Assembly: GCF_004341445.1 (NCBI RefSeq)
Contig: NZ_SLXV01000015.1
Span: 1-59,458, forward strand
DNA from: Baia soyae
GTDB lineage: Bacteria > Bacillota > Bacilli > Thermoactinomycetales > Thermoactinomycetaceae
Direction of reading: 5' to 3'
Length of the DNA: 59,458 nucleotides
Positions 48,907-58,154 of this stretch are shown in pieces. Within the stretch, counting starts at the first letter, position 1, and each line of letters opens with the position of its first letter. The position numbers and the translations under genes are program-made. The notes beneath the pieces are model-generated. The model made no database searches. It worked only from the letters and a program-made list of their open reading frames with translations, and had not been told where the DNA came from.

Positions 48907-49299
48907 ATGGCATACTCTAAATTAGGTCGCAATAGCTCAGCTCGTAAAGCTCTTTTTCGTGACCTCGTAACCGATCTAATCCTCAACGAACGTATCCAAA
49001 CGACTGAGTCCAAAGCGAAAGAAGTTCGCTCAATTGCTGAGAAATTGATCACTTTGGGTAAACGCGGTGATTTACATGCTCGCCGCCAAGCAGCCGCATT
49101 CGTTCGTACTGAGCGTTCTTATACCGAAAAAGATGGCGAAGAATTAACCCATCATAAGAATGTAGATGCAGTAAAAAAATTGTTTGATGAAGTTGCGCCA
49201 CGTTATGCAGAGCGTAATGGTGGTTATACTCGCATCTTGAAAATTGGACCTCGTCGTGGTGACGGAGCTCCTATGGTATTTCTTGAGCTTGTAAAATAA
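48907..49299 (+). CDS. rplQ: 50S ribosomal protein L17
   Basis: 130 residues. [60 protein letters not shown] is the conserved half. The loop in the middle ([18 protein letters not shown]) is the longer Bacillus form. GGGGGAGGG precedes ATG 48907. Last gene before the terminator. Confidence 0.98.
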   Translation: MAYSKLGRNSSARKALFRDLVTDLILNERIQTTESKAKEVRSIAEKLITLGKRGDLHARRQAAAFVRTERSYTEKDGEELTHHKNVDAVKKLFDEVAPRYAERNGGYTRILKIGPRRGDGAPMVFLELVK

Positions 49300-49316
49300 C
49301 TGCTTGCTATGTTTTG

Positions 49317-49366
49317 AAAGGGTGAGGGCAGGATCTAACCGGTCCTGACGTTTACCCTTTTTTCTT
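49317..49366 (+). terminator. terminator of the S10-spc-alpha supercluster
   Basis: AAAGGGT (49317-49323) pairs with ACCCTTT (49354-49360), enclosing CAGGA/TCCTG, followed by TTTCTTT. The ecfA1 start codon is only 14 bases later, so readthrough may feed the ECF genes. Confidence 0.85.
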
Positions 49367-49379
49367 TAGGTGGGAATAT

Positions 49380-50237
49380 ATGAAGCACATAAAATCTCTC
49401 ATAGAACTATCTGGGGTATGGTTTGATTATCATCCAGATCGCCAAATGAAGGAGCAATGGGCATTACAAGACATTAATCTTACGATTCAATCAGGTGAGT
49501 ATGTAGTTGTGATGGGGCCAAATGGCTCTGGTAAATCCACGTTTGCTCGTTTACTAAATGGGCTATTGATCCCCACAGAAGGCGAAGTTCGAGTGGGGGA
49601 TTTTTCTACTTCGAACGGCCTTGGACGGTTCCATATTCGTAGAAAAGTAGGAATGGTCTTTCAAAATCCAGATAATCAAATTGTAGCGACAACCGTACGC
49701 GACGATGTGGCGTTTGGACTTGAAAATCTGGGAATTCCAAGAGAAGAGATGATTCCACGTATAGAACGGGCTCTAGAAGTGGTTGGATTAGTTGGTTTTG
49801 AAAATCGTGAACCAGCTCATCTTTCGGGTGGTCAAAAGCAACGCCTTGCGATTGCGGGTGTGCTTGCGATGAATCCAGAGATTATTGTGTTTGATGAATC
49901 TACCTCTATGCTCGACCCACAAGGACGAGAAGAAGTGCGAGAATTGATGAAAGAACTCCATCAACAGGGCCAAACAGTGATTCATATTACTCATTCTGCA
50001 CAGGAAGCTTTTCTGGCAGAGCGAGTCATAGTGATTGCCCATCATCGTCTTCAGTTAGATTATCCATCTAGGGATTTATATAACCAATCGAATTTGTTAG
50101 AGCAGTGGGGTTTGGAAGTTCCTCTTCCGATTCGTGTACGTGCATTGCTGAAGAATCAGGGAGTGGAGCTGAATGAACCGATTGGAAATTCGGATGAAAT
50201 GGTGGCTCAGATATGGAGATATCTTTCCAAGACATAA
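49380..50237 (+). CDS. ecfA1: ECF transporter ATPase EcfA1
   Basis: 285 residues. Walker A GPNGSGKST (46-54), signature LSGGQ (about 148) and Walker B IIVFDESTSMLDP, the EcfA1-specific variant with E-S-T. It powers uptake of vitamins or metals by shared ECF modules with various S proteins. The S components are not in this window. AGGTGGG precedes ATG 49380. It overlaps ecfA2 by 25 bases. Confidence 0.96.
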   Translation: MKHIKSLIELSGVWFDYHPDRQMKEQWALQDINLTIQSGEYVVVMGPNGSGKSTFARLLNGLLIPTEGEVRVGDFSTSNGLGRFHIRRKVGMVFQNPDNQIVATTVRDDVAFGLENLGIPREEMIPRIERALEVVGLVGFENREPAHLSGGQKQRLAIAGVLAMNPEIIVFDESTSMLDPQGREEVRELMKELHQQGQTVIHITHSAQEAFLAERVIVIAHHRLQLDYPSRDLYNQSNLLEQWGLEVPLPIRVRALLKNQGVELNEPIGNSDEMVAQIWRYLSKT

Positions 50238-51070
50238 CCTATACCTATTCCATTGGGACTCCTTTCGAACACCGAGCACTTCAGGCTATTCAGGTTCAAT
50301 TCAATCAAGGCGACTATGTTGCCGTTATTGGCAAGACGGGCTCTGGCAAATCTACATTGGTTCAACTTTTGGCCGGTTTGCTCCTTCCTACGAGCGGTGT
50401 CTTGCAGGTATGGGATACCCGGATTCACTCTCGCTCTAAGAAATTAGGGGAGTACCGTAAAAAAGTTGGCGTTGTGTTTCAATATCCAGAGCATCAGCTT
50501 TTTGAAGAAACAGTGGCCAAGGATATTGGCTTTGGGCCGAAAAATCTTGGTTGTGATGTAGCTGAAATCGAACATCGAGTGTCTGAAGCGATGTCGTGGG
50601 TGGGTCTCTCTCCTGATTTAAGGGATCGATCACCGTTTGAGTTATCAGGTGGTCAGATGAGACGAGTAGCCATTGCGGGAGTACTTGCTATGCGCCCTGA
50701 TATCTTGATCCTAGATGAACCGACTGCGGGATTAGACTTTCGGGGGCAGAGAGATCTGCTGTCTATTCTAAAGAGGTTTCATCAGCACTTTGGGTGTACA
50801 GTGGTTCATGTTACACACAATATGAACGAAGCTGCAGAACTTGCTGAGCAGATCGTCCTCATGAGTGATGGGAAAGTGATTGCTACTGGGAGACCAGTTG
50901 ACATCTTTCGGAATCTGCCAAACCTACAAGTGAGTGGACTAGATGTTCCAGATGTGACGAAGTGGATTATGTCGTTAAATCAGAAGCTATCTACACCGAT
51001 CTCTACCGAGATTTATGAGTTATCTACACTCGTAGATGAGCTTATTCATCGTGGGAGGAGAGGCTCATGA
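50213..51070 (+). CDS. ecfA2: ECF transporter ATPase EcfA2
   Basis: 285 residues. Walker A GKTGSGKST (40-48), signature LSGGQMRR (about 144) and Walker B ILILDEPTAGLDFRG. It pairs with EcfA1 as a heterodimer. ATG 50213 lies within the end of ecfA1, with GGTGGCTC as a weak ribosome-binding site, and its end overlaps ecfT by four bases. Confidence 0.96.
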   Translation: MEISFQDITYTYSIGTPFEHRALQAIQVQFNQGDYVAVIGKTGSGKSTLVQLLAGLLLPTSGVLQVWDTRIHSRSKKLGEYRKKVGVVFQYPEHQLFEETVAKDIGFGPKNLGCDVAEIEHRVSEAMSWVGLSPDLRDRSPFELSGGQMRRVAIAGVLAMRPDILILDEPTAGLDFRGQRDLLSILKRFHQHFGCTVVHVTHNMNEAAELAEQIVLMSDGKVIATGRPVDIFRNLPNLQVSGLDVPDVTKWIMSLNQKLSTPISTEIYELSTLVDELIHRGRRGS

Positions 51071-51861
51071 ACTCTGTTATGATTGGCCAGTACATACCGA
51101 TAGACTCATGGCTCCATCGACTCGATCCGCGTTCAAAATGCATTTTTGTCTTCTGTATGTTGATTTTGATTTTCTTCGCCAACAATGTAGAAACCTATAC
51201 TCTTTTGCTTTTAGTTGGATTGATGGGAGTGGCTCTTTCTCGAATTTCAGTTCTTCTGTTCTTGCGTTCGATGAAGCTGATTATCTGGATGATTTTGTTT
51301 ACAACCCTGTTTCATTTGATTTTTACTCAGAGTGGAAGCATTGTTTTGCAAACTCCGATTCTTACGATTTATGAAGAAGGAGTTCGCCAAGCCGCCATTA
51401 TTTCGGTTCGTTTCATCTTATTAATGATCTTTGCTTCCTTGTTGATGTTTACGACTTCACCGATTGATTTGACGGATGGACTGGAGTCGCTTCTTTCACC
51501 TCTTCGCCGGTGGAGGTTTCCCGCTCATGAGTTTGCGATGATGATGTCGATCGCTTTGCGTTTTATTCCCACGCTATGGGCAGAGACGGATAAGATTATC
51601 AAAGCACAAAAAGCTCGTGGGGCTGACTTTGAAAGCGGAAACGTATACCGTCGTGTCAAGGCGTATATTCCTGTGTTAATCCCACTTATGATCTCGTCGT
51701 TTCGCCGGGCAGAGGATTTGGCAACCGCGATGGAGGCAAGAGGCTATGCGGGTGGCGTAGGTCGTACCAAACTGCGAGTGCTTTCCATACGCCGCGCTGA
51801 CATTCTTTTGCTTGTATGTTTTGCTATCGTGGCAACTGCCCTTTTTTGGATGAGAAAGTAG
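51067..51861 (+). CDS. ecfT: ECF transporter transmembrane subunit EcfT
   Basis: 264 residues, about five hydrophobic segments. The Ala-Arg-Gly coupling motifs that contact the ATPases are both visible: QKARGADFESG (about 179-189) and EARGYAGG (about 222-229). GGGAGGAGAGGCTC precedes ATG 51067. Together with EcfA1 and EcfA2 it forms the energising module. Confidence 0.96.
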   Translation: MNSVMIGQYIPIDSWLHRLDPRSKCIFVFCMLILIFFANNVETYTLLLLVGLMGVALSRISVLLFLRSMKLIIWMILFTTLFHLIFTQSGSIVLQTPILTIYEEGVRQAAIISVRFILLMIFASLLMFTTSPIDLTDGLESLLSPLRRWRFPAHEFAMMMSIALRFIPTLWAETDKIIKAQKARGADFESGNVYRRVKAYIPVLIPLMISSFRRAEDLATAMEARGYAGGVGRTKLRVLSIRRADILLLVCFAIVATALFWMRK

Positions 51862-51868
51862 GACAATC

Positions 51869-52618
51869 ATGAAAAATATTCAACTAATCATTTCATATGA
51901 CGGTACTGATTATGCAGGATATCAACGTCAACCGGAGCAAAGAACTGTACAAGGAACGCTTGAAGAAACATTGAAGCGCTTAACAGGGGAAGAGATTCAC
52001 ATTCATGGTTCGGGGCGGACAGATGCAGGTGTTCATGCCTGGGGACAGGTGTGCCACTTTGAAACTGCTTCACCTATTCCGGGGGAGAAATACACGTATA
52101 TACTACGTAAGATGCTTCCTCGTGATTTGATTGTCCGTTCGAGCCAAGAGGTGTCTATGGATTTTCACTCGCGAAAAAGTGCGCATTGGAAAACGTATCG
52201 CTATAGCATTGATACGAATCGTGTACCGAATGTATTTGCGAGACGTTTCCAAACGCATGATCCTAGATCACTTGATCCGATTTTGATGCAAGAAGCAGCT
52301 AATTATCTAGTGGGAACGCATGTGTTTACGTCGCTTTGTTCGACGAAAACCGTTGCCCCGGACCATCAGCGTACCATTTATCGTTGCATGATTCATGAAG
52401 ACCAAGGTATCGTGTCCATTGAAGTATCGGGGAGTGGATTTCTGTACAACATGGTCCGAATTATTGCCGGTACATTGGTGGAAGTTGGCAGAGGCGAGCG
52501 TGACCCTCATTCGATCCCAGCACTACTAAGCGCTTGTGATCGAAGACTAGCGGGGCCTACTTATCCGCCTGAGGGGCTCGCTTTAATTGAAGTAGGCTAT
52601 GAACCTCTAGAAGTTTGA
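51869..52618 (+). CDS. truA: tRNA pseudouridine(38-40) synthase TruA
   Basis: 249 residues. The catalytic aspartate is D52 in HGSGRTDAGVHAWGQ, and SGSGFLYNMVRIIAGTL is a second conserved segment. It modifies the anticodon stem. ATG 51869 is seven bases after ecfT. The ecf-truA-rplM-rpsI order matches Bacillus. Confidence 0.97.
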   Translation: MKNIQLIISYDGTDYAGYQRQPEQRTVQGTLEETLKRLTGEEIHIHGSGRTDAGVHAWGQVCHFETASPIPGEKYTYILRKMLPRDLIVRSSQEVSMDFHSRKSAHWKTYRYSIDTNRVPNVFARRFQTHDPRSLDPILMQEAANYLVGTHVFTSLCSTKTVAPDHQRTIYRCMIHEDQGIVSIEVSGSGFLYNMVRIIAGTLVEVGRGERDPHSIPALLSACDRRLAGPTYPPEGLALIEVGYEPLEV

Positions 52619-52627
52619 GCTCTTAAC

Positions 52628-52656
52628 TTGACATTCTCGAATAAGTGGTATATGAT
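52628..52656 (+). promoter_or_regulatory. sigma-A promoter of rplM-rpsI
   Basis: TTGACA (52628-52633), 17 bases, TATGAT (52651-52656). The start would be near 52663. Confidence 0.85.
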
Positions 52657-52659
52657 TAC

Positions 52660-52835
52660 GCTTGGTATTTTCCACTCCACGCCCCGGTGGAATTAGTTCG
52701 GCGCAAACAAAAAGATTGTTCTTTTTTGCTCGTCGTTCCGCCCATCCTTCCGCTTCAAAGGGTGAGCGAAATTTGAATGGATATCATTGAATAGGGCTGG
52801 CATAGCCGCAGTCCATTGCACATAGAGGAGGGAAA
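52660..52835 (+). promoter_or_regulatory. leader of rplM (L13-leader type)
   Basis: TCCAC/GTGGA (about 52671-52694) forms a first hairpin. A GCAAA...TTTTTTGC stem (about 52704-52731) follows in an A/T-rich setting, and CGCTTC...GAGCG lies near 52751. The length and position agree with the L13 leaders of Firmicutes, where L13 represses its own operon. Exact pairing is uncertain by eye. Confidence 0.55.
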
Positions 52836-52841
52836 CATACG

Positions 52842-53279
52842 ATGCGTACAACATTTATTGCAAAGCCACATCAAGTGGAACGTAAATGGTATGTGGTAGA
52901 TGCTCAAGGCAAAACACTTGGTCGTCTAGCTACTGAAGTTGCTACTTTGCTTCGTGGTAAACATAAACCTGAGTTTACCCCGCACGTAGATACAGGTGAT
53001 TTCGTAATCGTAATTAACGCTTCCGGTATCGAACTTACCGGTAACAAACTAAACAAAAAGATCTACTACCGTCATTCAGGTCATCCAGGTGGCTTGAAGC
53101 AGACAGTAGCTGCTGATCTTCGTGCAACTCGTCCAGAGCGCATGATTGAACTAGCAGTAAAAGGTATGCTTCCAAAAGGTAGCCTAGGTCGTCAACAATT
53201 GAAAAAACTAAAAGTATACGCAGGAACCGAACATCCTCATCAGGCACAATCGCCAGTTGAGTATGAACTACGCGGTTAA
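52842..53279 (+). CDS. rplM: 50S ribosomal protein L13
   Basis: 145 residues. It is an early assembly protein. [57 protein letters not shown] is the hallmark start. GAGGAGGG precedes ATG 52842. The rpsI start follows 20 bases later. Confidence 0.98.
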   Translation: MRTTFIAKPHQVERKWYVVDAQGKTLGRLATEVATLLRGKHKPEFTPHVDTGDFVIVINASGIELTGNKLNKKIYYRHSGHPGGLKQTVAADLRATRPERMIELAVKGMLPKGSLGRQQLKKLKVYAGTEHPHQAQSPVEYELRG

Positions 53280-53298
53280 TAAAAAGGAGGTACCGATT

Positions 53299-53691
53299 TT
53301 GGCACAAGTTCAGTTTTATGGAACCGGTCGCCGTAAGGAGTCGGTTGCCCGTGTACGTCTCGTTGCTGGCGATGGCCGCATCGTGGTAAACGGTCGTGAC
53401 TTGGACACTTACTTCGGACTTGAAACTTTGAAAGCGATCGTTCGTCAACCACTTGTATTGACAGATACTCTTGGACGTTATGATGTACTTGTTAATGTAG
53501 GTGGCGGTGGTTTTACCGGACAAGCTGGTGCAATCCGTCACGGAATCGCACGTGCACTTCTAAAAGTAGATGCAGAGCTTCGTCCTGCATTGAAAAAAGC
53601 TGGCTTCTTAACACGTGACCCACGTATGAAAGAGCGTAAAAAATACGGTCTTAAAGCAGCTCGTCGTGCTCCTCAGTTCTCCAAACGGTAA
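53299..53691 (+). CDS. rpsI: 30S ribosomal protein S9
   Basis: 130 residues. The C-terminal tail ending FSKR reaches the P-site tRNA. TTG 53299 after AAGGAGGTACCGATT gives [15 protein letters not shown]; the longer frame starting in rplM lacks support. Followed by a terminator. Confidence 0.97.
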   Translation: MAQVQFYGTGRRKESVARVRLVAGDGRIVVNGRDLDTYFGLETLKAIVRQPLVLTDTLGRYDVLVNVGGGGFTGQAGAIRHGIARALLKVDAELRPALKKAGFLTRDPRMKERKKYGLKAARRAPQFSKR

Positions 53692-53706
53692 TACTGTTTA
53701 TTTCAT

Positions 53707-53749
53707 AAAAGCTTCCAATCATGCAAATGGTTGGGGCTTTTATTTTTTT
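53707..53749 (+). terminator. terminator after rpsI
   Basis: AAAAGC (53707-53712) pairs with GCTTTT (53736-53741), with CCAA/TTGG inside and loop GCAA, then ATTTTTTTG. Confidence 0.88.
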
Positions 53750-53782
53750 GCCATAATCCAAAGTGTTTTTTTCAAGACTCCT

Positions 53783-53811
53783 TCATAGCTTGTACTGCGG
53801 AAGCATACCCA
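53783..53811 (+). promoter_or_regulatory. sigma-E-like promoter of cwlD
   Basis: TCATAGC (53783-53789), 14 bases, CATACCCA (53804-53811) resembles the sigma-E pattern TCATATT...CATACAAT. B. subtilis cwlD is read by sigma-E, so the placement fits. Confidence 0.5.
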
Positions 53812-53844
53812 TTAGTAACATAGCTGTGTATGGAGGGTGTTCGA

Positions 53845-54600
53845 ATGATACTATTTAAATCGATCTATCGCGCAATCAGTACGTTTCGTTGGCGGAGAAT
53901 GTATTGGATTCCTCTGATGGGGGTAATCCTATTCACTTGTAGCTTTATGATTGAGCCCATTCGGAGCACATGGATGTCACGGAATCAGCCGATATTTGGA
54001 AAAGTAATTGTGATTGATGCAGGTCACGGAGGAGTAGATGGGGGAGCGGTTAGTCCTTCAGGAATCGTGGAGAAAGAGATAACACTGAAGATTGCTGCTT
54101 ATTTGCAACAGCTTCTTGGACAAGCGGGGGCTCAGGTTGTGATGACTAGAGAGACGGATACAGACCTCGCAAACCCTGACACCCGGAAAATCTCACGCCG
54201 GAAAGCAGAAGATTTATCTAACCGGATCCGTTTGGTCAGGGAGAGTGGAGCGGAACTGTTTATCAGTATCCATCTTAACTCGATGGCCGCAGGCCCCTGG
54301 AGGGGAGCCCAAACCTTCTATAATCCGACTAAGGAAGAGAATAAACGTCTTGCCTCCTTAATTCAGTCTGAAATCATTCGTACCATTGCTAACACAGACC
54401 GTCTACCCAAAGCGAAAAATGACGTATTTCTCATGAAGTATTCACCTGTTCCGATGGCCTTAGTGGAGGTTGGCTTTTTATCAAACTCTGAGGAGGCTCG
54501 GTTACTAGCTACAGAAGCTTATCAAAAAAGGGTTGCATCGGCAATTTATTACGGAATGCTTGCCTATTACGATGGTAAAAAAGTACCAGATGTTAAATAG
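53845..54600 (+). CDS. cwlD: N-acetylmuramoyl-L-alanine amidase CwlD
   Basis: 251 residues. One N-terminal membrane anchor (about 21-37) precedes a zinc amidase-3 domain. The zinc ligands are H61 in VIDAGHGGVDGGA, E76 in GIVEKEIT, and the histidine of ISIHLNS. The catalytic glutamate is in ALVEVGFLSN. With a deacetylase it makes the muramic lactam of spore cortex. ATG 53845 follows GGAGGGTG; the five-codon longer frame includes that site. Bacillus has ybaJ-ybaK between rpsI and cwlD; they are missing here. Confidence 0.95.
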   Translation: MILFKSIYRAISTFRWRRMYWIPLMGVILFTCSFMIEPIRSTWMSRNQPIFGKVIVIDAGHGGVDGGAVSPSGIVEKEITLKIAAYLQQLLGQAGAQVVMTRETDTDLANPDTRKISRRKAEDLSNRIRLVRESGAELFISIHLNSMAAGPWRGAQTFYNPTKEENKRLASLIQSEIIRTIANTDRLPKAKNDVFLMKYSPVPMALVEVGFLSNSEEARLLATEAYQKRVASAIYYGMLAYYDGKKVPDVK

Positions 54601-54625
54601 CAAGAAACAGATTTGACCTCTAGTA

Positions 54626-54634
54626 TGCTATAAT
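54626..54634 (+). promoter_or_regulatory. extended -10 promoter of salA
   Basis: TGCTATAAT is an ideal extended -10 element. No good -35 box lies 17 bases before it; TTGACC at 54613 is too near. The leader before ATG 54750 is about 108 bases and holds no clear structure. Confidence 0.5.
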
Positions 54635-54749
54635 CAATCTGGGTATGTTGACCTACATAAGGTAACAACAAGAGAGTGGGGTTTGTTTCAGGCCCATTTA
54701 AATCAACATAACTGAACTTTAGTATATAACTCCGAGGTGTGTTTAAAAT

Positions 54750-55844
54750 ATGCTAACGACTGAGAGCATTATGGAAGCTTTACGGGAGGTAAAAGACCCT
54801 GAGCTTAATAAAAGTCTTGTAAGTTTGAATATGATTCGCAATATCCAGATACAGGGGAACGACGTATCGCTGGATGTAATCCTAACTATTCGAGGATGTC
54901 CATTAAAAATAAAGATTCAGGAAGACGTGGAAAATGCGATCCGGCAATTAGGTGCGGAGCGTGTGACAGTCACGTTTGGAGCCATGACCGATGAAGAGAG
55001 GGCAGCATTATCTGCTTCATTACGTGCAGAACAACACGCAAGTCGTGAAAAAGCACCTACTCAGAGCGGAAAAGCACCTTCTACACCAGGAATTCCTCAA
55101 ACCAACTATATTGCGATTGCTTCCGGAAAAGGTGGAGTCGGTAAGTCCACTGTAACGGTTAACTTGGCAGTTGCTTTGGCACGTGCAGGTAAAAAAGTAG
55201 GGATTATCGATGCCGATATCTACGGATTTAGCGTTCCGGATATGATGGGGATTGAACAACGACCAACGGTTATAGATGAAGTCATTCTTCCGGTAGAACG
55301 CTATGGAGTCAAGGTTATATCGATGGGCTTCTTTGTGGAGGATAATGCCCCTGTTGTATGGCGTGGTCCGATCTTAGGTAAGATGTTGCGTAACTTCCTT
55401 CATGAAGTACATTGGGGAGAATTAGATTATCTCCTACTCGATTTACCACCCGGCACAGGAGACATCGCTCTCGACGTTCACCAAATGATTCCTCAAAGTA
55501 AAGAGATCATCGTAACCACCCCACATGCTACGGCAGCATTTGTAGCAGCCCGTGCGGGTGCGATGGCACTTAGTACAACTAAGCATGAGATTCTCGGAGT
55601 AGTGGAGAACATGTCTTGGTATACAGATCGAAACGGCGATAAAGAGTATGTGTTTGGCCGTGGAGGCGGAGAAAAGCTTGCAGAATCACTAAATGTAGAA
55701 CTTCTTTGCCAAATTCCACTTGGAGCTCCTGGTAATGTATTAGAAGACCCAGAGTACTCACCTTCTGTTTATTCGACTAACCATCCAACAGGAAAACTGT
55801 ATGATGAGCTAGCGCGAAAAGTGACTCAAGCTATTACCACATAA
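54750..55844 (+). CDS. salA: Mrp/SalA-family P-loop ATPase
   Basis: 364 residues. N-terminal MIP18 (DUF59) domain (about 1-75), low-complexity linker (about 90-118) and ParA/MinD-like ATPase with GKGGVGKST (about 126-134) and DADIYGFSVPDMMG. Relatives carry Fe-S clusters, while Bacillus SalA represses scoC. No CXXC Fe-S motif is present in the ATPase C-terminus (I see C only in ELLCQIP), which favours the SalA/regulatory reading. GAGGTG is ten bases before ATG 54750. Confidence 0.93.
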   Translation: MLTTESIMEALREVKDPELNKSLVSLNMIRNIQIQGNDVSLDVILTIRGCPLKIKIQEDVENAIRQLGAERVTVTFGAMTDEERAALSASLRAEQHASREKAPTQSGKAPSTPGIPQTNYIAIASGKGGVGKSTVTVNLAVALARAGKKVGIIDADIYGFSVPDMMGIEQRPTVIDEVILPVERYGVKVISMGFFVEDNAPVVWRGPILGKMLRNFLHEVHWGELDYLLLDLPPGTGDIALDVHQMIPQSKEIIVTTPHATAAFVAARAGAMALSTTKHEILGVVENMSWYTDRNGDKEYVFGRGGGEKLAESLNVELLCQIPLGAPGNVLEDPEYSPSVYSTNHPTGKLYDELARKVTQAITT

Positions 55845-55854
55845 GTTTACAGTA

Positions 55855-55892
55855 CGAAACCAGTCCCCTTTAGGACTGGTTTCGGCTTTGTT
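55855..55892. terminator. shared terminator between salA and gerD
   Basis: A perfect 12-bp stem (55855-55866 with 55873-55884, core CCAGTCC/GGACTGG) is followed by a G-interrupted T tract. It separates the convergent salA and gerD genes. Confidence 0.8.
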
Positions 55893-55903
55893 TGTTCAAG
55901 TAA

Positions 55904-56536
55904 TTACTGTGAGTTACTGGAACCATCTCCTGTACTACTACCTGATTCCTCAGACCCACCACCACCCTGATCCGATCCTTGAGAAGACTGTTGCTGTTTT
56001 CCTTTTTTAGCGCTTTCTTGAATTAACTTCATCAGTTGTTGTTGAAAGCTTGGCGACTTCATTGCTTCTTCGATGATCTTCATAGTTTCCTTGCGGTTTT
56101 CTTGGCTTTTCATTAACTGAAGAATCGTTTTCGAGAACTCTGGATCTTTGAGAAGATCCATCATCGATTTTTGATACTCCGGATCTTTCATCAAAGCCTT
56201 AAAGAGATTTTTCATTTCTTTCTCTGTCGCCTTTGCAAAGCTATTTGCAATATCAGGCTTTGCCAGTAACTTACCAAGCCCTTCTTGCGCTTTGGGATCC
56301 GTCATCACCTTGGACATAGCTTTTTCGACTTCTTGTGAATTGACGACGATCTGCTCTTTAAACTCAGGATCCGTCATCATTTTTTGTAGCGCTTGTTTCC
56401 CTTCTTGAGTTTGAAGGATATCTAATACGATTCCTTTTGTCTTTTGATAGTCAACAGACTCAGACTCTTTTTGTGAGCCACAAGAGGTTACCAAGAGCAT
56501 GATTGCGATAAGTGAAATGAACCGTATGAGAGCCAT
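55904..56536 (-). CDS. gerD: spore germination lipoprotein GerD
   Basis: 210 residues. Signal peptide with lipobox LVTSC, so C19 is the lipid attachment site. A long helical core contains repeated DPE/DP motifs (TDPEFKEQI, KDPEYQKSM, KDPEFSKTI). The C-terminus is Ser/Gly-rich (SSQGSDQGGGGSEESGSSTG). GerD is needed for clustering of germinant receptors in the spore inner membrane. It is transcribed leftward, divergent from kbaA, behind a sigma-G-type promoter. Confidence 0.94.
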   Translation of the reverse strand: MALIRFISLIAIMLLVTSCGSQKESESVDYQKTKGIVLDILQTQEGKQALQKMMTDPEFKEQIVVNSQEVEKAMSKVMTDPKAQEGLGKLLAKPDIANSFAKATEKEMKNLFKALMKDPEYQKSMMDLLKDPEFSKTILQLMKSQENRKETMKIIEEAMKSPSFQQQLMKLIQESAKKGKQQQSSQGSDQGGGGSEESGSSTGDGSSNSQ

Positions 56537-56571
56537 AATCCATACCCCGTTTCAATTTGCCTATGTATCTA

Positions 56572-56602
56572 TATTATGTTGTATGTGATTTTTCTTTATC
56601 CA
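56572..56602 (-). promoter_or_regulatory. sigma-G-like promoter of gerD
   Basis: On the minus strand TGGATA (56602-56597), 18 bases, CATAATA (56578-56572), against the sigma-G pattern TGAATA...CATACTA. B. subtilis gerD is a sigma-G gene, so sequence and role agree. Confidence 0.65.
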
Positions 56603-56645
56603 TCCAAACAAAGGAAGTTCGTGCATAGCCAACGGAGATCAACTT

Positions 56646-56654
56646 TGTTACAAT
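56646..56654 (+). promoter_or_regulatory. possible promoter of kbaA
   Basis: TGTTACAAT is an extended -10 element (-10 TACAAT at 56649-56654). No convincing -35 box lies upstream. Confidence 0.4.
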
Positions 56655-56686
56655 CGGTTCAGTTAGATATCAGGGAGCGATACGAC

Positions 56687-57322
56687 ATGACATTAAAAAG
56701 TTTATTTAAATGGTATTTTTCTACACTTCTCATTGGAGCAAGTGTTACATGTATAATCGGTTTGGTTTCATATTGGATGACAGGGAGTTCTCTATTTGGA
56801 CCGGTTAATCTTTTACTTCTTACAGGACTACTTCTTCCCTCTATTACGCAACTTGGCTTTTTTTCTTACCTCGTATTTAACTGGCTTAGTATGGGTTTAG
56901 TACGGAATCAGAAAACATTCAATACCATTCAAGTGCTTTTCTTGCTTGTTGTATTTGGGTGTGTGGCCTACTTGAATGTGAATAAATATAATGGCACAGA
57001 CTTATGGATGCATTTATCGATCCCAATGATACTACTTGTAGTGAGTGTGATCATTGGGAAGCAAAAAGTGCGCTTCACACAGAAAGCGGCCTTCATTCCG
57101 ACGCTCTTCTTCATGTTTACTGTAACAATGTTGGAAGCAATTCCGACTATGAATATCAAGGGTGGAGAAGCTCCTGTCTCTTCTATTGCATCTACTGTTT
57201 TGGTATTAGTGGTATGTAATACATGGCAAATTTTAAATCTTCAACGCTGGACCCGTGCCAGAAAAGAGGAGAAATCAAATGAAAACCAATCGTTGGCAAA
57301 CAAACAGCAAAAAAAGAGCTAG
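56687..57322 (+). CDS. kbaA: KinB-signalling pathway activator KbaA
   Basis: 211 residues, five to six membrane helices (near 10-30, 43-63, 72-90, 98-115, 125-143, 155-178) and a charged tail, QRWTRARKEEKSNENQ. KbaA feeds the KinB kinase into the sporulation phosphorelay in Bacillus. ATG 56687 follows GGGAG and matches the family start MTLKSLFKWYFSTLLIG; the longer frame from 56576 overlaps the promoter zone. Assignment also rests on its place between gerD and pdaB. Confidence 0.85.
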   Translation: MTLKSLFKWYFSTLLIGASVTCIIGLVSYWMTGSSLFGPVNLLLLTGLLLPSITQLGFFSYLVFNWLSMGLVRNQKTFNTIQVLFLLVVFGCVAYLNVNKYNGTDLWMHLSIPMILLVVSVIIGKQKVRFTQKAAFIPTLFFMFTVTMLEAIPTMNIKGGEAPVSSIASTVLVLVVCNTWQILNLQRWTRARKEEKSNENQSLANKQQKKS

Positions 57323-57339
57323 ACCAAAATCGTCTAGCT
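57309..57339 (-). terminator. terminator of pdaB
   Basis: GCTAGAC (57318-57324) pairs with GTCTAGC (57332-57338). On the minus strand CTCTTTTTTT follows the stem. It lies across the end of kbaA, so the two convergent genes share it. Confidence 0.78.
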
Positions 57340-58115
57340 TACTGAACTGGCTTCACTTTTTGCTGAATGCTGGATACTAATTCGGAGACTGTGACAAATT
57401 CATATCCCTTGCTTCTTAATTGATCAATGATTTGAGGGAGTGCTTCATGTGTTTGTCGGCAGGAATCACTTGCGTGTAGTAGAATGATATCACCTGGATG
57501 TGCTTTGGTTACGACACGGTCTACAATGGCTTTCACACCAGGGTTCATCCAATCTCGAGAGTCTGTATCCCACTGGATTGAAGTGTACCCTAAGCTTTGG
57601 GCAACCTTTAGTACTCGTTTGTCAAAATCCCCGTTTGGATAGCGAATTAGATTCATCTTTTTACCTGTTACTTTGTTTAGGATCGTATCGGACGTTGTAA
57701 TTTGTTTTCGAATTTGATCTTCGGAGAGCTGGCTGTAATTATCGTGTTTATGCCCATGGCTTCCAATCTCGAATTTTAACTCATCACCAATTTTCTTCAC
57801 TAAATCGGGATGAGTCTCTGCCCACGGAGAAGAGAGAAAAAAGGTTGCTTTCTTCACTCCTTTTTTCTGAAGCACATCTAGGATAGGGGCTGTGCGTTCT
57901 TCTCCCCAGCTAATATCAAAGGTTAATGCAACTACCTTCTTGTCTGTTTTTACACTGTAGATGGCAGCTGGCTCTTTATCGGGGGCTTGTTTGGAAAAAA
58001 AGACTGGCAAATCTTTTGCTTCGGCATAATAAACTCCAATGCCAAAGATACAAGCAAGTGCTAATAGAAAAATGCGTTTTATTTTCTTGCCGGATAAAAC
58101 CATAAAATAGTTCAC
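57339..58115 (-). CDS. pdaB: polysaccharide deacetylase PdaB
   Basis: 258 residues. N-terminal membrane anchor (about 12-30) and NodB deacetylase domain with VALTFDISWG (D67; the second D of the usual TFDDG is replaced, as is typical of PdaB), metal histidines H120 and H124 in SHGHKH, and RYPNGDFD. It helps keep spore dormancy through cortex structure. I chose GTG 58115 behind GGAGGG, giving a start like B. subtilis MNHF. A sigma-E-like promoter lies upstream. Confidence 0.93.
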   Translation of the reverse strand: MNYFMVLSGKKIKRIFLLALACIFGIGVYYAEAKDLPVFFSKQAPDKEPAAIYSVKTDKKVVALTFDISWGEERTAPILDVLQKKGVKKATFFLSSPWAETHPDLVKKIGDELKFEIGSHGHKHDNYSQLSEDQIRKQITTSDTILNKVTGKKMNLIRYPNGDFDKRVLKVAQSLGYTSIQWDTDSRDWMNPGVKAIVDRVVTKAHPGDIILLHASDSCRQTHEALPQIIDQLRSKGYEFVTVSELVSSIQQKVKPVQ

Positions 58116-58154
58116 TTGATACCCTCCATTCATTTAGAAACCTGTCCTAATGGT